DNA of 64,000 nt from assembly GCA_016592635.1 (NCBI GenBank), contig AP023240.1:620001-684000 (forward strand), in the 5' to 3' direction. The notes beneath the pieces are model-generated. The model did not search any database. It was not told the origin of the DNA and saw only the letters and a program-made list of their open reading frames with translations. The stretch is from Methyloprofundus sp. Lineage in GTDB: Bacteria > Pseudomonadota > Gammaproteobacteria > Methylococcales > Methylomonadaceae. The translations under genes and the position numbers were made by a program. Shown piece by piece: positions 18,901 through 28,223 of this stretch (its first letter is position 1; each line of letters opens with the position of its first letter).

Positions 18901-20263
18901 GATTTAATATAAAATCCCCATCTTTACTATCACATTATTTTTCTCTACCCATGACAACTATCATCCACAATGTTGACGGAAGCATCACCGTATCAGTTAC
19001 TTTAGCTCTGGAAGGCAATATGATGGAAATGGAAAACACGATACTGGATGCGGTCAATAGCGTAGGATGCGTAGCCACAGGCGAAGCTTTAAAATGCTTT
19101 GATACAAAGGGTACTCCGATTATAAGAGAGGGTGTAAAACTCACGTCTAAAAACAGAGACAGCAAAAAATATCAAACGCCCTTTGGCATCATTGAAATTA
19201 AACGTCATGTTTACCAATCGTCAAAAGGAGGGCATATTTTTTGTCCATTAGAAGACTCGGCGCATACTATTTTTGCAGCGACTCCTAAATTTGCACAGCA
19301 ATTGTCCCACAAGTATTCCCAAGGAAATGCCAATTCAGTTTGTCTTGATTTGAAGAATAATCACAATCGGATCATTGCCAAATCCACGATACAAAATGTA
19401 ACGAACTGGGTAGGAAGTATTGCGACGGCACAAGAAGAAAAGTGGGAGTATGAGCTGCCTGAATTAGATGAACCCATTAGTACGATTGTTTTCAGTTTAG
19501 ATGGTGCTTATGTTTTAATGGCAAACGAAGGTTACCGTGAAGCAATGGTTGGTAACCTGTCTTTGTATGACTGCGAGGGTGAACGCCAGCATACTCTCTA
19601 CTTGGGAGAAGCGCCTGAATATGGGAAGGCAAGTTTCAAAGAGCGGTATGAGCATGAAATCACCTGCATAAAAGCCCGTTACCCCGATGCACTTTATCTT
19701 GGTATTGCGGATGGAGCCAAAGATAACTGGACATTTTTAGAGCAACATACTCAGCAACAATTGGTTGATTTTTATCATGTCACTGAATATTTAGCAAAAG
19801 CCTCTCATGCTATTTTTCCAAAAAAATCAACGGCTATTGATCGTAAAAAATGGCTGTCAGATCGTTGTTCCCAACTCAAGAATGACACAGGGGCGGCGCA
19901 AACCATTTTAGAAGAATTAACGCCATTAATGGAATCTAGGCTCACCAAATCAATCAAGGCGGATTTAGAAACAACGCTCACCTATTTTAAAAATAATATC
20001 GCTAAAAACAGGATGAATTATGCCTCACATGTTAATAAAAATTTACCGATTGGTTCGGGCGTGACAGAAGCAGCTTGTAAAACATTAGTTAAACAGCGGC
20101 TTTGTGGCTCAGGTATGAGATGGAAAACAAAAGGAGCTAAAGTTGTATTGAGTTTACGTGCATTAGTTCAAACAACAAATAGGTGGCAACAATTTTGGGA
20201 GAAAATTATTCAAGGTGAGGCCCAATATTTAATGGCTTAATACATTATATTAAAGCCTCACCC
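18869..20263 (+). mobile_element. ISKra4-type insertion sequence disrupting the P-type ATPase gene
   Basis: Terminal inverted repeats run 18869-18890 (GGGTGAGGCTTAAATATAAT...) and 20242-20263, 22 bases with one mismatch. The eight bases TATCAATG flank both sides (18861-18868 and 20264-20271), a clean target duplication. The element is 1,395 bases and carries a single intact transposase frame, so insertion appears recent. Confidence 0.95.
18951..20240 (+). CDS. ISKra4 family transposase
   Basis: 429 residues in one frame. The features seen are an N-terminal helical region, a VFSLDGAYVL segment (first catalytic Asp), LYLGIADGAKDNW, QLVDFYHVTEYL and the C-terminal GSGVTEAACKTLVKQRL block that holds the catalytic Glu. 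These are typical of ISKra4. Unlike the relative at 50968-52274, this copy needs no frameshift. It is oriented opposite to the interrupted ATPase gene, so outward transcription from the host gene would be antisense to it. Confidence 0.93.
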   Translation: MTTIIHNVDGSITVSVTLALEGNMMEMENTILDAVNSVGCVATGEALKCFDTKGTPIIREGVKLTSKNRDSKKYQTPFGIIEIKRHVYQSSKGGHIFCPLEDSAHTIFAATPKFAQQLSHKYSQGNANSVCLDLKNNHNRIIAKSTIQNVTNWVGSIATAQEEKWEYELPELDEPISTIVFSLDGAYVLMANEGYREAMVGNLSLYDCEGERQHTLYLGEAPEYGKASFKERYEHEITCIKARYPDALYLGIADGAKDNWTFLEQHTQQQLVDFYHVTEYLAKASHAIFPKKSTAIDRKKWLSDRCSQLKNDTGAAQTILEELTPLMESRLTKSIKADLETTLTYFKNNIAKNRMNYASHVNKNLPIGSGVTEAACKTLVKQRLCGSGMRWKTKGAKVVLSLRALVQTTNRWQQFWEKIIQGEAQYLMA

Positions 20264-21797
20264 TATCAATGTCTGCGGCTGATTCCAAAGCCATGCCGTT
20301 ACGTATGTATATGCCACGCCGTGCAGCACGACCCGTACCCACCATACTCGCTGTTGGTGTGGCCAGTCCTAGAGCGCATGGGCAGGATATTAATAATACT
20401 GCGATAGCATTGGCTAGTGCGTGTGCAAATTTTTCCCCTGCTAGTATCCAGCCACCAAAGGTTGCACCAGAAAGCAGCATGATGGTGGGTACGAAGCGGG
20501 CTGAAAATTGATCGACGGTACTTTGAATGGATAGCTTTGAGGCTTGAGCTTGATCAATCATATGCACTAAACCTGATAGAACCGTATCTTTGCCTACTGC
20601 GGTGGTGCGAATATGTAGAGCACCGCTGCCGTTCAGGCAACCATTTAAAACTTGATGCCCTGTTTCTTTAATGCAGGGAGTTGTAGAGCCACTTACCATA
20701 GATTCATTGACGCTGGAAAGACCTTGCACCACGATACCATCGGCTGGGATTTTCTCGCCTGGGCGGATTAATAAAATATCACCAACACGAATGTCATCTA
20801 CATTAATGGTTGTTGCAATATCATCATCTAATAAAGTGGCTTGTTGTGGCTGTAGGTTGACTAGCTTACGTACATCGTTAACAACTTGGTTTTTGGCTAA
20901 TTCTTCCAAATAGCGTCCAAATAAAACAAAATCAATAATAGCGGTTGCAGCGTCAAAATAGACATGCCGTGTGAGTTTGAATAATGCCAGGATACTATAA
21001 ATATAGGCTGCTCCCACGCCTAGTGCAATAAGGCTGTCCATATTGGCAGATCTTTGCTTTGTTTGAGCTAATGCCTTTTTGAAAATGTCTTTACCACCTA
21101 AAAAGACGACTGGTGCTGCCAGTATCGCTTGTAGCCATAATAAGGGGCGGGATTGGCCACCGAATATGCTCAGTAGGGTGACAGGAATACTGAAGAATCC
21201 CAGTTTTTTTAAATGCGTTTTGGCAGATTGTAAGTGTTTGCGTTCCTGAGCAAAGAGCAGTTTACGTTCACTTAAAGTATCAAATGAAAATGCTTGGTAG
21301 CCATTGTTGTTAATGAGCTTGAATAATTCTTGGTTGGAGAGATAGCTACTAACACGCGCTGTTTCTGAAACATAGTTAATGCTAACTTTAATGACATTCG
21401 TTTGTTGCTGCAAAAGCATTTCTAAAAATAGCGCGCAGGATACGCAGCTCATACCGCTAATGCCAAATACAACATCTTGTAATGCTGTGTTTGGGTGATG
21501 GTTTTTCTGCTGTAAGGCATGGGTTGCACTACGAGATTTCAAGCCTAGATTATGAATAACGGCATTGAGTAATTTTAATAAATTATCGACAGGAAATTGA
21601 TCGGGTTCAAAAAGAATGGTGACAGAACCAATGCTTGCTACTACCTTAACCTGCTTAATACCTGCACGTTTATTGAGTAAAATAATCAGAATATGGGCGC
21701 GTTCTTGGTCTTTACATAAACTTGGAACTAGAATGCGAATACGAGATTTTAGTTGGTGAGCAATGCTGAAGTTGTTAAAAGCGTGAGCTGCTGCCAT
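20250..21797 (-). pseudogene. Copper-type P-type ATPase, N-terminal fragment
   Basis: 515 residues in the open frame; true gene sequence is 20264-21797. An N-terminal degenerate HMA-like region (about 1-90) is followed by a metal-binding HMA domain with GMSCVSC (about 114-120), membrane helices, the actuator-domain region with VNESMVSGSTTPCIK, and the CPC metal channel motif LLISCPCALGLATP. It stops in LESAADID at the insertion point, just before the DKTGT motif found at 18840. The reading frames of the two pieces agree across one copy of the eight-base duplication. It is the N-terminal half of a Cu(I)-exporting or cbb3-assembly ATPase (CopA/CcoI-like). Confidence 0.92.
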
Positions 21798-21817
21798 AGG
21801 ATTTCCTCTTACGTAAA

Positions 21818-22110
21818 TTAGCCCAAATAAGCGTTATAGGTTTGCATGCCACCTGATAAGTTTTTTACCTGAAAGCCATTTTGTTGCAATATGCGTGTGG
21901 CATTGTAGGCGCGTTGTCCAACACCACAAATAACCCAAACTTCACGTTCACGCGATAATTCATCTAGTTGATCCCGCAATTAGCAAAAGAAACATAAGAG
22001 CTCATTTCGTAAATTACAATTTCGCAATGTTCGCATAAGCGGCGAATGCGTGCTGCGCAAGTTGCTCCCCCAGCAACGCCACCTACTATTAAAATACGTT
22101 TGTTAGTCAT
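21818..22110 (-). pseudogene. Remnant of FAD-dependent CoA-disulfide-reductase-like protein with C-terminal rhodanese domain
   Basis: From ATG 22110 the frame reads MTNKRILIVGGVAGGATCAA and YVSFANCGIN, the FAD-binding start and active-Cys strand of this oxidoreductase family, then hits a stop. One frame over it continues DELSREREVWVICGVGQRA and NGFQVKNLSGGMQTYNAYLG, a rhodanese C-terminus with its active-site Cys loop CGVGQRA. About 450 residues that normally separate these parts are missing, so an internal deletion joined the two ends near 21976 out of frame. It lies directly upstream of the ATPase gene on the same strand. Confidence 0.8.
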
Positions 22111-22485
22111 GGTTTTTAATTATCTTTTGTGCGTTGCAATTTTATGCAAGGGTATAATTCCAGATTATGTAATGTTAGTGCTGGCTTGTCACGTCATTAA
22201 CGTAGAATTTTAGAGGTTATTAAGAGTAGGTTTTTGCAATTTATAGCGTTTTTTGTGAGGTACTGCTGTGCAATTTATAGGGTGTCACAAAGTATGGGGG
22301 CAAGTTAATAGTTCTTTATTGCTGTCATTATTTGTTAAGGGGTGAGGGTATTATTGAATTATCGCCCTTAAATAATGCCATCAAAACAGTACGGAAAAAA
22401 CTTGCAATTTTTAGTATAATTTCAAGATAACTTCAATATCTCAAAGAAAGCCTTGAGATACATTAAAAACAAGTATTAAAACTGC
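22111..22485. other. 375-base intergenic region between divergent genes
   Basis: No open frame of note. The region separates the broken oxidoreductase remnant from prfC. It includes the run AAGATAACTTCAATATCTCAAAGAAAGCCTTGAGATAC, in which TATCTCAA (22437-22444) and TTGAGATA (22453-22460) form a short hairpin upstream of prfC. No clear -35/-10 pair can be asserted. Confidence 0.4.
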
Positions 22486-24081
22486 ATGAATCAAGAATTA
22501 GAATCAATCAACGCGAAAGAAATTAAGCGTCGCCGCACCTTTGCGATTATATCTCACCCCGATGCGGGTAAGACCACTTTGACTGAAAAGCTATTATTAT
22601 TCGGCGGTGCTATTCAGCAAGCTGGCTCGGTAAAAGGGCGTAAAGCAGACCGACATGCAACGTCTGATTGGATGGAAATGGAAAAGCAGCGTGGGATTTC
22701 AGTGACCACATCCGTCATGCAATTTGAGCATAAAGATTGTATTGTGAATTTATTGGATACGCCGGGACATGAGGATTTCTCTGAAGATACGTATCGTACC
22801 TTAACGGCGGTTGACTCAGCTTTGATGGTTATTGATGTTGCAAAAGGGGTGGAAAATCGTACCATTAAACTAATGGAAGTGTGTCGTTTGCGTACTACGC
22901 CTATCTTAACGTTTATTAATAAGTTAGATAGAGAAGGAAAAGACCCTATTGATTTATTGGATGAGGTGGAATCGGTATTGAATATTGATTGCGCTCCAAT
23001 GACTTGGCCAATAGGGATGGGCAAGCGTTTTAAAGGGGTTTATCACTTATATGAAGATACCGTACATCTATTTAGTGCGACCCATGGTGGTAAGATAATG
23101 GAAGGTGAAACCATTAAAGGCTTGCACAGTCCTGAGCTAGATGCCTTGTTAGGTGATCAAGCAGATGAGTTGCGCGAAGAAATTGAGTTGGTACAAGGGG
23201 CGAGTCACGAGTTTGATCTGGATGCCTACTTGGCAGGAGATCAAACCCCTGTTTTCTTTGGTTCGGCCATTAATAATTTTGGTATTTTAGAGTTATTAGA
23301 TGCGTTTGCAGATTATGCGCCTGCCCCGAAGGGGCGTGAAGCGGATCAACGTATGGTGCACTCTTTAGAAGATAATTTTACTGGCTTTGTCTTTAAAGTG
23401 CAGGCAAATATGGATCCATCGCATCGCGATAGAATCGCTTTTTTGCGTATTTGTTCAGGTAAGTTTGATAAAGGCATGAAAGTGAACCATGTGCGCTTGG
23501 GTAAAAAAATTCAAGTTGCTAATGCGATTACCTTTAAGGCTGCAAGTCGTAAGAATGTTGAAGAGGCCTATTCTGGTGATATTATTGGTTTGCACAACCA
23601 TGGAACTATTCAGGTAGGAGATACTTTTTCTGAAGGGGAGACTTTGAAGTTTTCGGGTATTCCTTATTTTGCACCTGAGCTGTTTCGACGAGTGGTTTTA
23701 AAAGACCCGTTGCGTGGTAAAGCATTACAAAAAGGTTTGGTACAGTTAACTGAAGAAGGGGCAACCCAATTATTTAAGCCATTGAAAAATAATGATCTCA
23801 TTTTGGGAGCAGTAGGTGTTTTGCAGTTCGATGTCACAGCTTTTCGGTTAAAGTCAGAATATAATGTTGAATGTGTTTACGATAATATTGCTATTAATAC
23901 CGCCCGTTGGGTGAGTTCGGGTAATACAGCGAAGTTAGAAGAGTTTAAGAAAAAAGCATTTGATAATTTGGCTGAAGATGGTGGTGGTTTTCTCGTCTAT
24001 TTGGCATCTAGCAGAGTTAATTTGCAATTAACTGAAGAGCGCTGGCCCGATATAAAATTTAGTGCAACTCGAGAGTTGTAG
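22486..24081 (+). CDS. prfC: Peptide chain release factor 3
   Basis: 531 residues, full length. Translational GTPase motifs: P-loop [16 protein letters not shown], switch [18 protein letters not shown] (the SEDTYRTL extension is typical of RF3), and [10 protein letters not shown] as G4. Domains II and III follow and the protein ends normally. RF3 removes RF1/RF2 from the ribosome after peptide release in a GTP-dependent way. No strong Shine-Dalgarno sequence is visible before the ATG. Confidence 0.97.
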   Translation: MNQELESINAKEIKRRRTFAIISHPDAGKTTLTEKLLLFGGAIQQAGSVKGRKADRHATSDWMEMEKQRGISVTTSVMQFEHKDCIVNLLDTPGHEDFSEDTYRTLTAVDSALMVIDVAKGVENRTIKLMEVCRLRTTPILTFINKLDREGKDPIDLLDEVESVLNIDCAPMTWPIGMGKRFKGVYHLYEDTVHLFSATHGGKIMEGETIKGLHSPELDALLGDQADELREEIELVQGASHEFDLDAYLAGDQTPVFFGSAINNFGILELLDAFADYAPAPKGREADQRMVHSLEDNFTGFVFKVQANMDPSHRDRIAFLRICSGKFDKGMKVNHVRLGKKIQVANAITFKAASRKNVEEAYSGDIIGLHNHGTIQVGDTFSEGETLKFSGIPYFAPELFRRVVLKDPLRGKALQKGLVQLTEEGATQLFKPLKNNDLILGAVGVLQFDVTAFRLKSEYNVECVYDNIAINTARWVSSGNTAKLEEFKKKAFDNLAEDGGGFLVYLASSRVNLQLTEERWPDIKFSATREL

Positions 24082-24095
24082 GAGTATGCTTAAAA

Positions 24096-24123
24096 GGAGT
24101 AGGGCTATTGAATAGCTCGCTCC
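24096..24123 (+). terminator. Possible transcription-terminating hairpin after prfC
   Basis: GGAG...GGCTATT pairs with AATAGCT...CTCC around a short loop. There is no T-run afterwards, so it may only stabilise the 3' end. Confidence 0.3.
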
Positions 24124-24158
24124 TCTGTCTGTGTTAATGGCTAAATAAGGTGAATAAT

Positions 24159-25535
24159 ATGCAAAGAATTATACCGTTTTTATTGCTAATAATGATATTC
24201 AGTCCGACACAGGCTTTTGCAGTAGATAGAGCGTTACTTGTTGGTGTAGGTGAATATAAAATAGAGAAATATAATTTACCTGGTATTGACTTAGATCTTG
24301 CGATGATGCGACAAACTGCAGAATTGATGGGTTTCTCCGAAATTAAAGTTCTAAAAGATCAGCAAGCAACTTTAAATAATGTCATTAATGCCATTAATGG
24401 TTTCTTGGTAAATGGTGTGCAAGAAAATGACCGCGTACTATTTTATTATTCAGGGCATGGGACGCAAGTTCCTGATTATAGTGGTGATGAGAGTCAAGAT
24501 GGAGTAGATGAAGTTTTAACAATGCATAATATGGCATTGACGAGTAAGCAGGGCAGAAGAACCTTAAAAAATGTTTTGCTTGATGATGAATTTAACGCCT
24601 TGTTAAAACGAATTCCAAGTAAGAATGTGCTGGTTTTAATTGATGCATGTCATAGTGGAACTGCAACAAGAGGGATACGCCTGCACAATTCTATTTTAGG
24701 CGATAACGTACAAGTTAAATCTAAGTTTTTGCAGTATGAAGGCATGCAGAGTAAAGGTATTGCGTTACATGCAACACCAGCGGTTAAGTTAAGTGATGAT
24801 ATTCCTTTCGTTGCTATTGGGTCAGCAGGAGATGCTGAAGAATCAATTGCTACATCAAAAGGGAGTTTGTTTACTTTAGGAGTGTTACATTCAGTCAAAA
24901 ATGCTGCACAAACCAATCAGGGGTTAACGCCTAAAGATTTGCAGCAGCAAGTGGCTACCTTTATTAGTAATGAAAATCAGTCCTTTACGCCACGACTACG
25001 AGGTAATGCTCAATTAGCTAATAGAGCATTGCAGCTTAAGTCCGCCAAGGAAAAAAAGGGTAATAGTTGGCAGCGTTTACTAGCACTCAGCCATAATGTA
25101 GAGCAGTTAACTGTTTTGATTAATCAGAACAGTTATAAGTTGGGTGATGTTTTAGAGGTTAGTATTTTAAATGAGCAGCCAGCCTATCTAAATGTGATTA
25201 ATGTGGATGCCAATGACCGTGCCACAGTCTTATACCCGAATCAATTTCATCCTGATGCTTTTGTTCAAGGTAAGGTGCATATTCCGACACAACAAATGGC
25301 TTTTGAGTTGGTTGCCCAAAAACCGGTTGGTCAGTCATTAGTAGTCGCTTTTTTAACAAGTAAAGTGGTTAACTTATATAAGGCTGGTTTAGCTGCTAGA
25401 TTGCCTAATGGGCGTTTAGACAATGTGTTTCATGAAGTTTCAGAAAAAGGGTTGGCTGAAATAGAGGCATTAAGTAGTCATTCTGGCGAAGGCTGGGTTA
25501 AATCAGGTGTGGTGATAACTCGGATATCTAAATAG
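24159..25535 (+). CDS. Exported caspase-family (peptidase C14-like) protein with DUF4384-like C-terminus
   Basis: 458 residues from ATG 24159, which has an AAGG site eight bases upstream; an in-frame GTG at 24150 would add three residues. A signal peptide (MQRIIPFLLLIMIFSPTQAFA) directs it to the periplasm. The caspase-like fold has the catalytic His in YYSGHGTQ (H100) and Cys in LIDACHSGTATRG (C164). The region after about residue 310 (YKLGDVLEVSILNEQPAYLNV) resembles DUF4384. Substrate unknown. It is the first of two tandem caspase-like genes followed by a TPR-OmpA gene, with 33- and 9-base gaps. Confidence 0.88.
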   Translation: MQRIIPFLLLIMIFSPTQAFAVDRALLVGVGEYKIEKYNLPGIDLDLAMMRQTAELMGFSEIKVLKDQQATLNNVINAINGFLVNGVQENDRVLFYYSGHGTQVPDYSGDESQDGVDEVLTMHNMALTSKQGRRTLKNVLLDDEFNALLKRIPSKNVLVLIDACHSGTATRGIRLHNSILGDNVQVKSKFLQYEGMQSKGIALHATPAVKLSDDIPFVAIGSAGDAEESIATSKGSLFTLGVLHSVKNAAQTNQGLTPKDLQQQVATFISNENQSFTPRLRGNAQLANRALQLKSAKEKKGNSWQRLLALSHNVEQLTVLINQNSYKLGDVLEVSILNEQPAYLNVINVDANDRATVLYPNQFHPDAFVQGKVHIPTQQMAFELVAQKPVGQSLVVAFLTSKVVNLYKAGLAARLPNGRLDNVFHEVSEKGLAEIEALSSHSGEGWVKSGVVITRISK

Positions 25536-25568
25536 TCTAAATTTATAATTGATGGCGAGAAATAGGCG

Positions 25569-27269
25569 ATGAAAAAATTAATTAACAAGGCTTTGGTCAT
25601 TATTTTTTTGGCGATTTCAACGAGTGCTTATGCTGCGACGCAAGCTTTATTGATTGGTGTTGGTCAGTATCAAGACCCCAGATTTAACTTGGGAGGCCCT
25701 AAGAATGATGTTTTAGCATTAGAGCAGGTCTTAATTGATAAGTGGGGGTTTACTAAAAATACGGTTACTAAGTTGATTGATGCGCAAGCCAGTCACGATG
25801 AAATTTTAAAAGCGTTAAAAGCTTTAAAGGGTAAAACTCAAAGCGGAGATCAGGTTTATATCTATTTCAGTGGTCACGGAACGAGTCGTCTGGATAGAGA
25901 AATGCACATGCCGTTGCCTTATAGTAGCGGAGCTTTTATTCCGGCAGATTTCCCTATTACCTACGGCACTACAAAAGAGCGTTATGCAAAATTGATTGTC
26001 GGTCGGCGTGATTTAAGGCCTATTTTGAAGGAGCTGGATGACTCCGGGCGCTCTGTTTTAGTTGTTTATGATAGTTGTTATTCGGGCAATGCCGTACGTG
26101 GGTTATTTGGTAAAGACGAGTTGCCAAGTCGGTATATGAGGATACCAACAAAAAATATGTCTGGCTATGGACTGGATGATGATGAGGCGGTTGAATTTGA
26201 AATAGTGCCCAAAGGAGATGATCGCTACCCATATAAAAATGTCTATTTTATTTCAGCTGCTAGTGATGCGGAGAAAGCGGCCGATATACCTGAGCGTTGG
26301 CTTAAGCGTTATCCCACTTTTGATGGTAAAGCACATGGTGCTTTTACTAATGCTTTATTAGGAGTATTAACAGGTAAGGTGAAGTCTGATTTTAATAATG
26401 ATGGTGAAGTTGTTTATGCTGAGTTGTCGCGTGCGGTAAGAGGAGTGCTCAAAGCAGGGAATTTTAAACAGCACCCGCAAACTCTGCCACAAATGAAGGA
26501 TGATATGACTTTGCTGGCGATGCGTAGTGTATTGGGTGTTAATAAGCAGTTGCAACAAGAAGTGACAAATAAGCCCGTCTCCGGGCCTGCTCCGATGCGC
26601 GTGTTACTTGACTCTAATGATAAGGTGCTGTTGGATAGGTTAAGTAAAGTAAGCAAGTTGCAGTTAGTGACTGAGCGTGCAGATTTGGTTATTAGACAGC
26701 AGGGTAGGGACTTTTTGCTGTTAAGTGGTAGTTTTGACTTGATAGGCAAGTTACGGAACCCGGAAATTAAAACACTTATTGGGAGAGTGCAGCAGGAGTT
26801 ATGGAAAAAAGAAATTAATACTGCGCTGACTGCTCATGCCAGCTTTAATATGGAGTTGTCGTTGAGTGAAAGTAATAAGGGGTTGGTGGCAAAAGAAGGT
26901 GAGCTGATTGCATTTACTTTACGTAGCGAGCGAGCAGTTTATTTATTATTGTTAGACATTGATTCCAATGGCCAGCTAAATATTCTATATCCTTATACTA
27001 AGTCTGAGTTAGCTTCAATTGCAGCCAATAAGGTTGTTTTTATACCTGGTGAATTGCCTGGGCAGAAAATAAAAGTACAAGCACCTTTTGGTACTGATCA
27101 TCTTATTGCCATTGGCTTTACTCAATTGCCTGAGGCTTTAACTAAGTTATTAGGAGCAAGTATTTTACTTGAGGGATCAGAGCATTTTAATTTGGTGGAT
27201 GCCTTATTAAAAAGTAAGCAGTATGCATATGGGTTTTCTGAATTTGATTTGATTACCCTGCCTAAATAG
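25569..27269 (+). CDS. Second exported caspase-family protein with DUF4384-like C-terminus
   Basis: 566 residues. A signal peptide (MKKLINKALVIIFLAISTSAYA) precedes a caspase-like domain with catalytic His in YFSGHGTSR (H103) and Cys in VVYDSCYSGNAVRG (C170). A DxDGEVVYAEL stretch near residue 278 resembles a metal or EF-hand-like loop (DFNNDGEV). A middle region precedes a C-terminal DUF4384-like segment (ELIAFTLRSERAVYLLLLDID). The two proteins share layout but differ strongly in sequence, so they are old paralogues. Co-transcribed with its neighbours by spacing. Confidence 0.88.
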   Translation: MKKLINKALVIIFLAISTSAYAATQALLIGVGQYQDPRFNLGGPKNDVLALEQVLIDKWGFTKNTVTKLIDAQASHDEILKALKALKGKTQSGDQVYIYFSGHGTSRLDREMHMPLPYSSGAFIPADFPITYGTTKERYAKLIVGRRDLRPILKELDDSGRSVLVVYDSCYSGNAVRGLFGKDELPSRYMRIPTKNMSGYGLDDDEAVEFEIVPKGDDRYPYKNVYFISAASDAEKAADIPERWLKRYPTFDGKAHGAFTNALLGVLTGKVKSDFNNDGEVVYAELSRAVRGVLKAGNFKQHPQTLPQMKDDMTLLAMRSVLGVNKQLQQEVTNKPVSGPAPMRVLLDSNDKVLLDRLSKVSKLQLVTERADLVIRQQGRDFLLLSGSFDLIGKLRNPEIKTLIGRVQQELWKKEINTALTAHASFNMELSLSESNKGLVAKEGELIAFTLRSERAVYLLLLDIDSNGQLNILYPYTKSELASIAANKVVFIPGELPGQKIKVQAPFGTDHLIAIGFTQLPEALTKLLGASILLEGSEHFNLVDALLKSKQYAYGFSEFDLITLPK

Positions 27270-27278
27270 GAAAATACG

Positions 27279-28133
27279 ATGAAAATTATGCGATATTTAT
27301 TGCTAATGTCTCTAAGTACATTGGCGTTCAATGCCTATTCTGGTTGTTTGGATGCAGAGCAGGCAAAAGCTTTATACTTGCGTGCAAAAGGCCAAACGGC
27401 AGATGCGACTGTGCATTTATTGAAGCAATCGGCTGAGCTTTGTGAAAATTATGCCGTATATTATAAGTTGGGTGTCAATCAGCTAAAACTTGAACAATAT
27501 CAAAATGCGTTAGCAAGTTTTAAAAACTCACAGCACTTTGCTGAAATTGGGTCTAAACAAGATGCTATTTTACTAGGGCGTATGGCGATTGCTTATTATC
27601 AGTTGCAGGATTTGTCGAATGCTTTAGCTGCAATTGATGCAGCTCATGAAGTTTATGCACAGCAACAAGCAGAAGCGCCTGCATGGTTAACGCAAGTAAG
27701 GCAAGATGTTGATACCAGCATAGCGCAAACATTATTTACCTCAGGTAAGATTAATGAAACCTTAATCAGCATGAAAAATTTTGGGGTCAAACCTAAAATT
27801 AACATCAAAATTTTATTTGCCTCGCGCAGTGTGTTGATTGATGAGCAAGGTGTCGAGCAAATTAAAGAGTTGGGTAAGGCTTTGTTATCTTATGTGCAAT
27901 CAGGGCAGCGTATTTTGGTCGTTGGTCATACTGATATAAAAGGTGGTGAGCAGTATAACCAGCAGTTATCTGAAAATAGGGCCAAGTCGGTTATAAAAAC
28001 TTTAGAGTCAATTTATCCTGAGCTTAAAGGAAGTCTGGATTTTAAGGGCAGGGGCTTCAGTCAGCTAAGATATAAAGGCGACCAAGAAAAAATACATCAA
28101 TTAAACAGGCGAGTTGAAATACAGTTGTTGTAA
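27279..28133 (+). CDS. OmpA-like peptidoglycan-binding protein with TPR-type region
   Basis: 284 residues. A signal peptide (MKIMRYLLLMSLSTLAFNAYS) is followed by tetratricopeptide-like helices (about 30-140; VYYKLGVNQLKLEQYQNALASF) and a C-terminal OmpA domain (about 165-284) with VVGHTDIKGGEQYNQQLSENRA, the conserved peptidoglycan-binding Asp and Arg signature. It should anchor to the cell wall and hold partners through its TPR part. It starts nine bases after the second caspase-like gene, so it may position those proteases at the wall; that link is inference. Confidence 0.85.
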   Translation: MKIMRYLLLMSLSTLAFNAYSGCLDAEQAKALYLRAKGQTADATVHLLKQSAELCENYAVYYKLGVNQLKLEQYQNALASFKNSQHFAEIGSKQDAILLGRMAIAYYQLQDLSNALAAIDAAHEVYAQQQAEAPAWLTQVRQDVDTSIAQTLFTSGKINETLISMKNFGVKPKINIKILFASRSVLIDEQGVEQIKELGKALLSYVQSGQRILVVGHTDIKGGEQYNQQLSENRAKSVIKTLESIYPELKGSLDFKGRGFSQLRYKGDQEKIHQLNRRVEIQLL

Positions 28134-28223
28134 TTTCAAGGAAAGGTATGCTTCGTGTCATTATTGTTACGCGAAGTATCAGTTGGCAATAATCAATAAA
28201 GAATAACAAGAAATATAAACATA

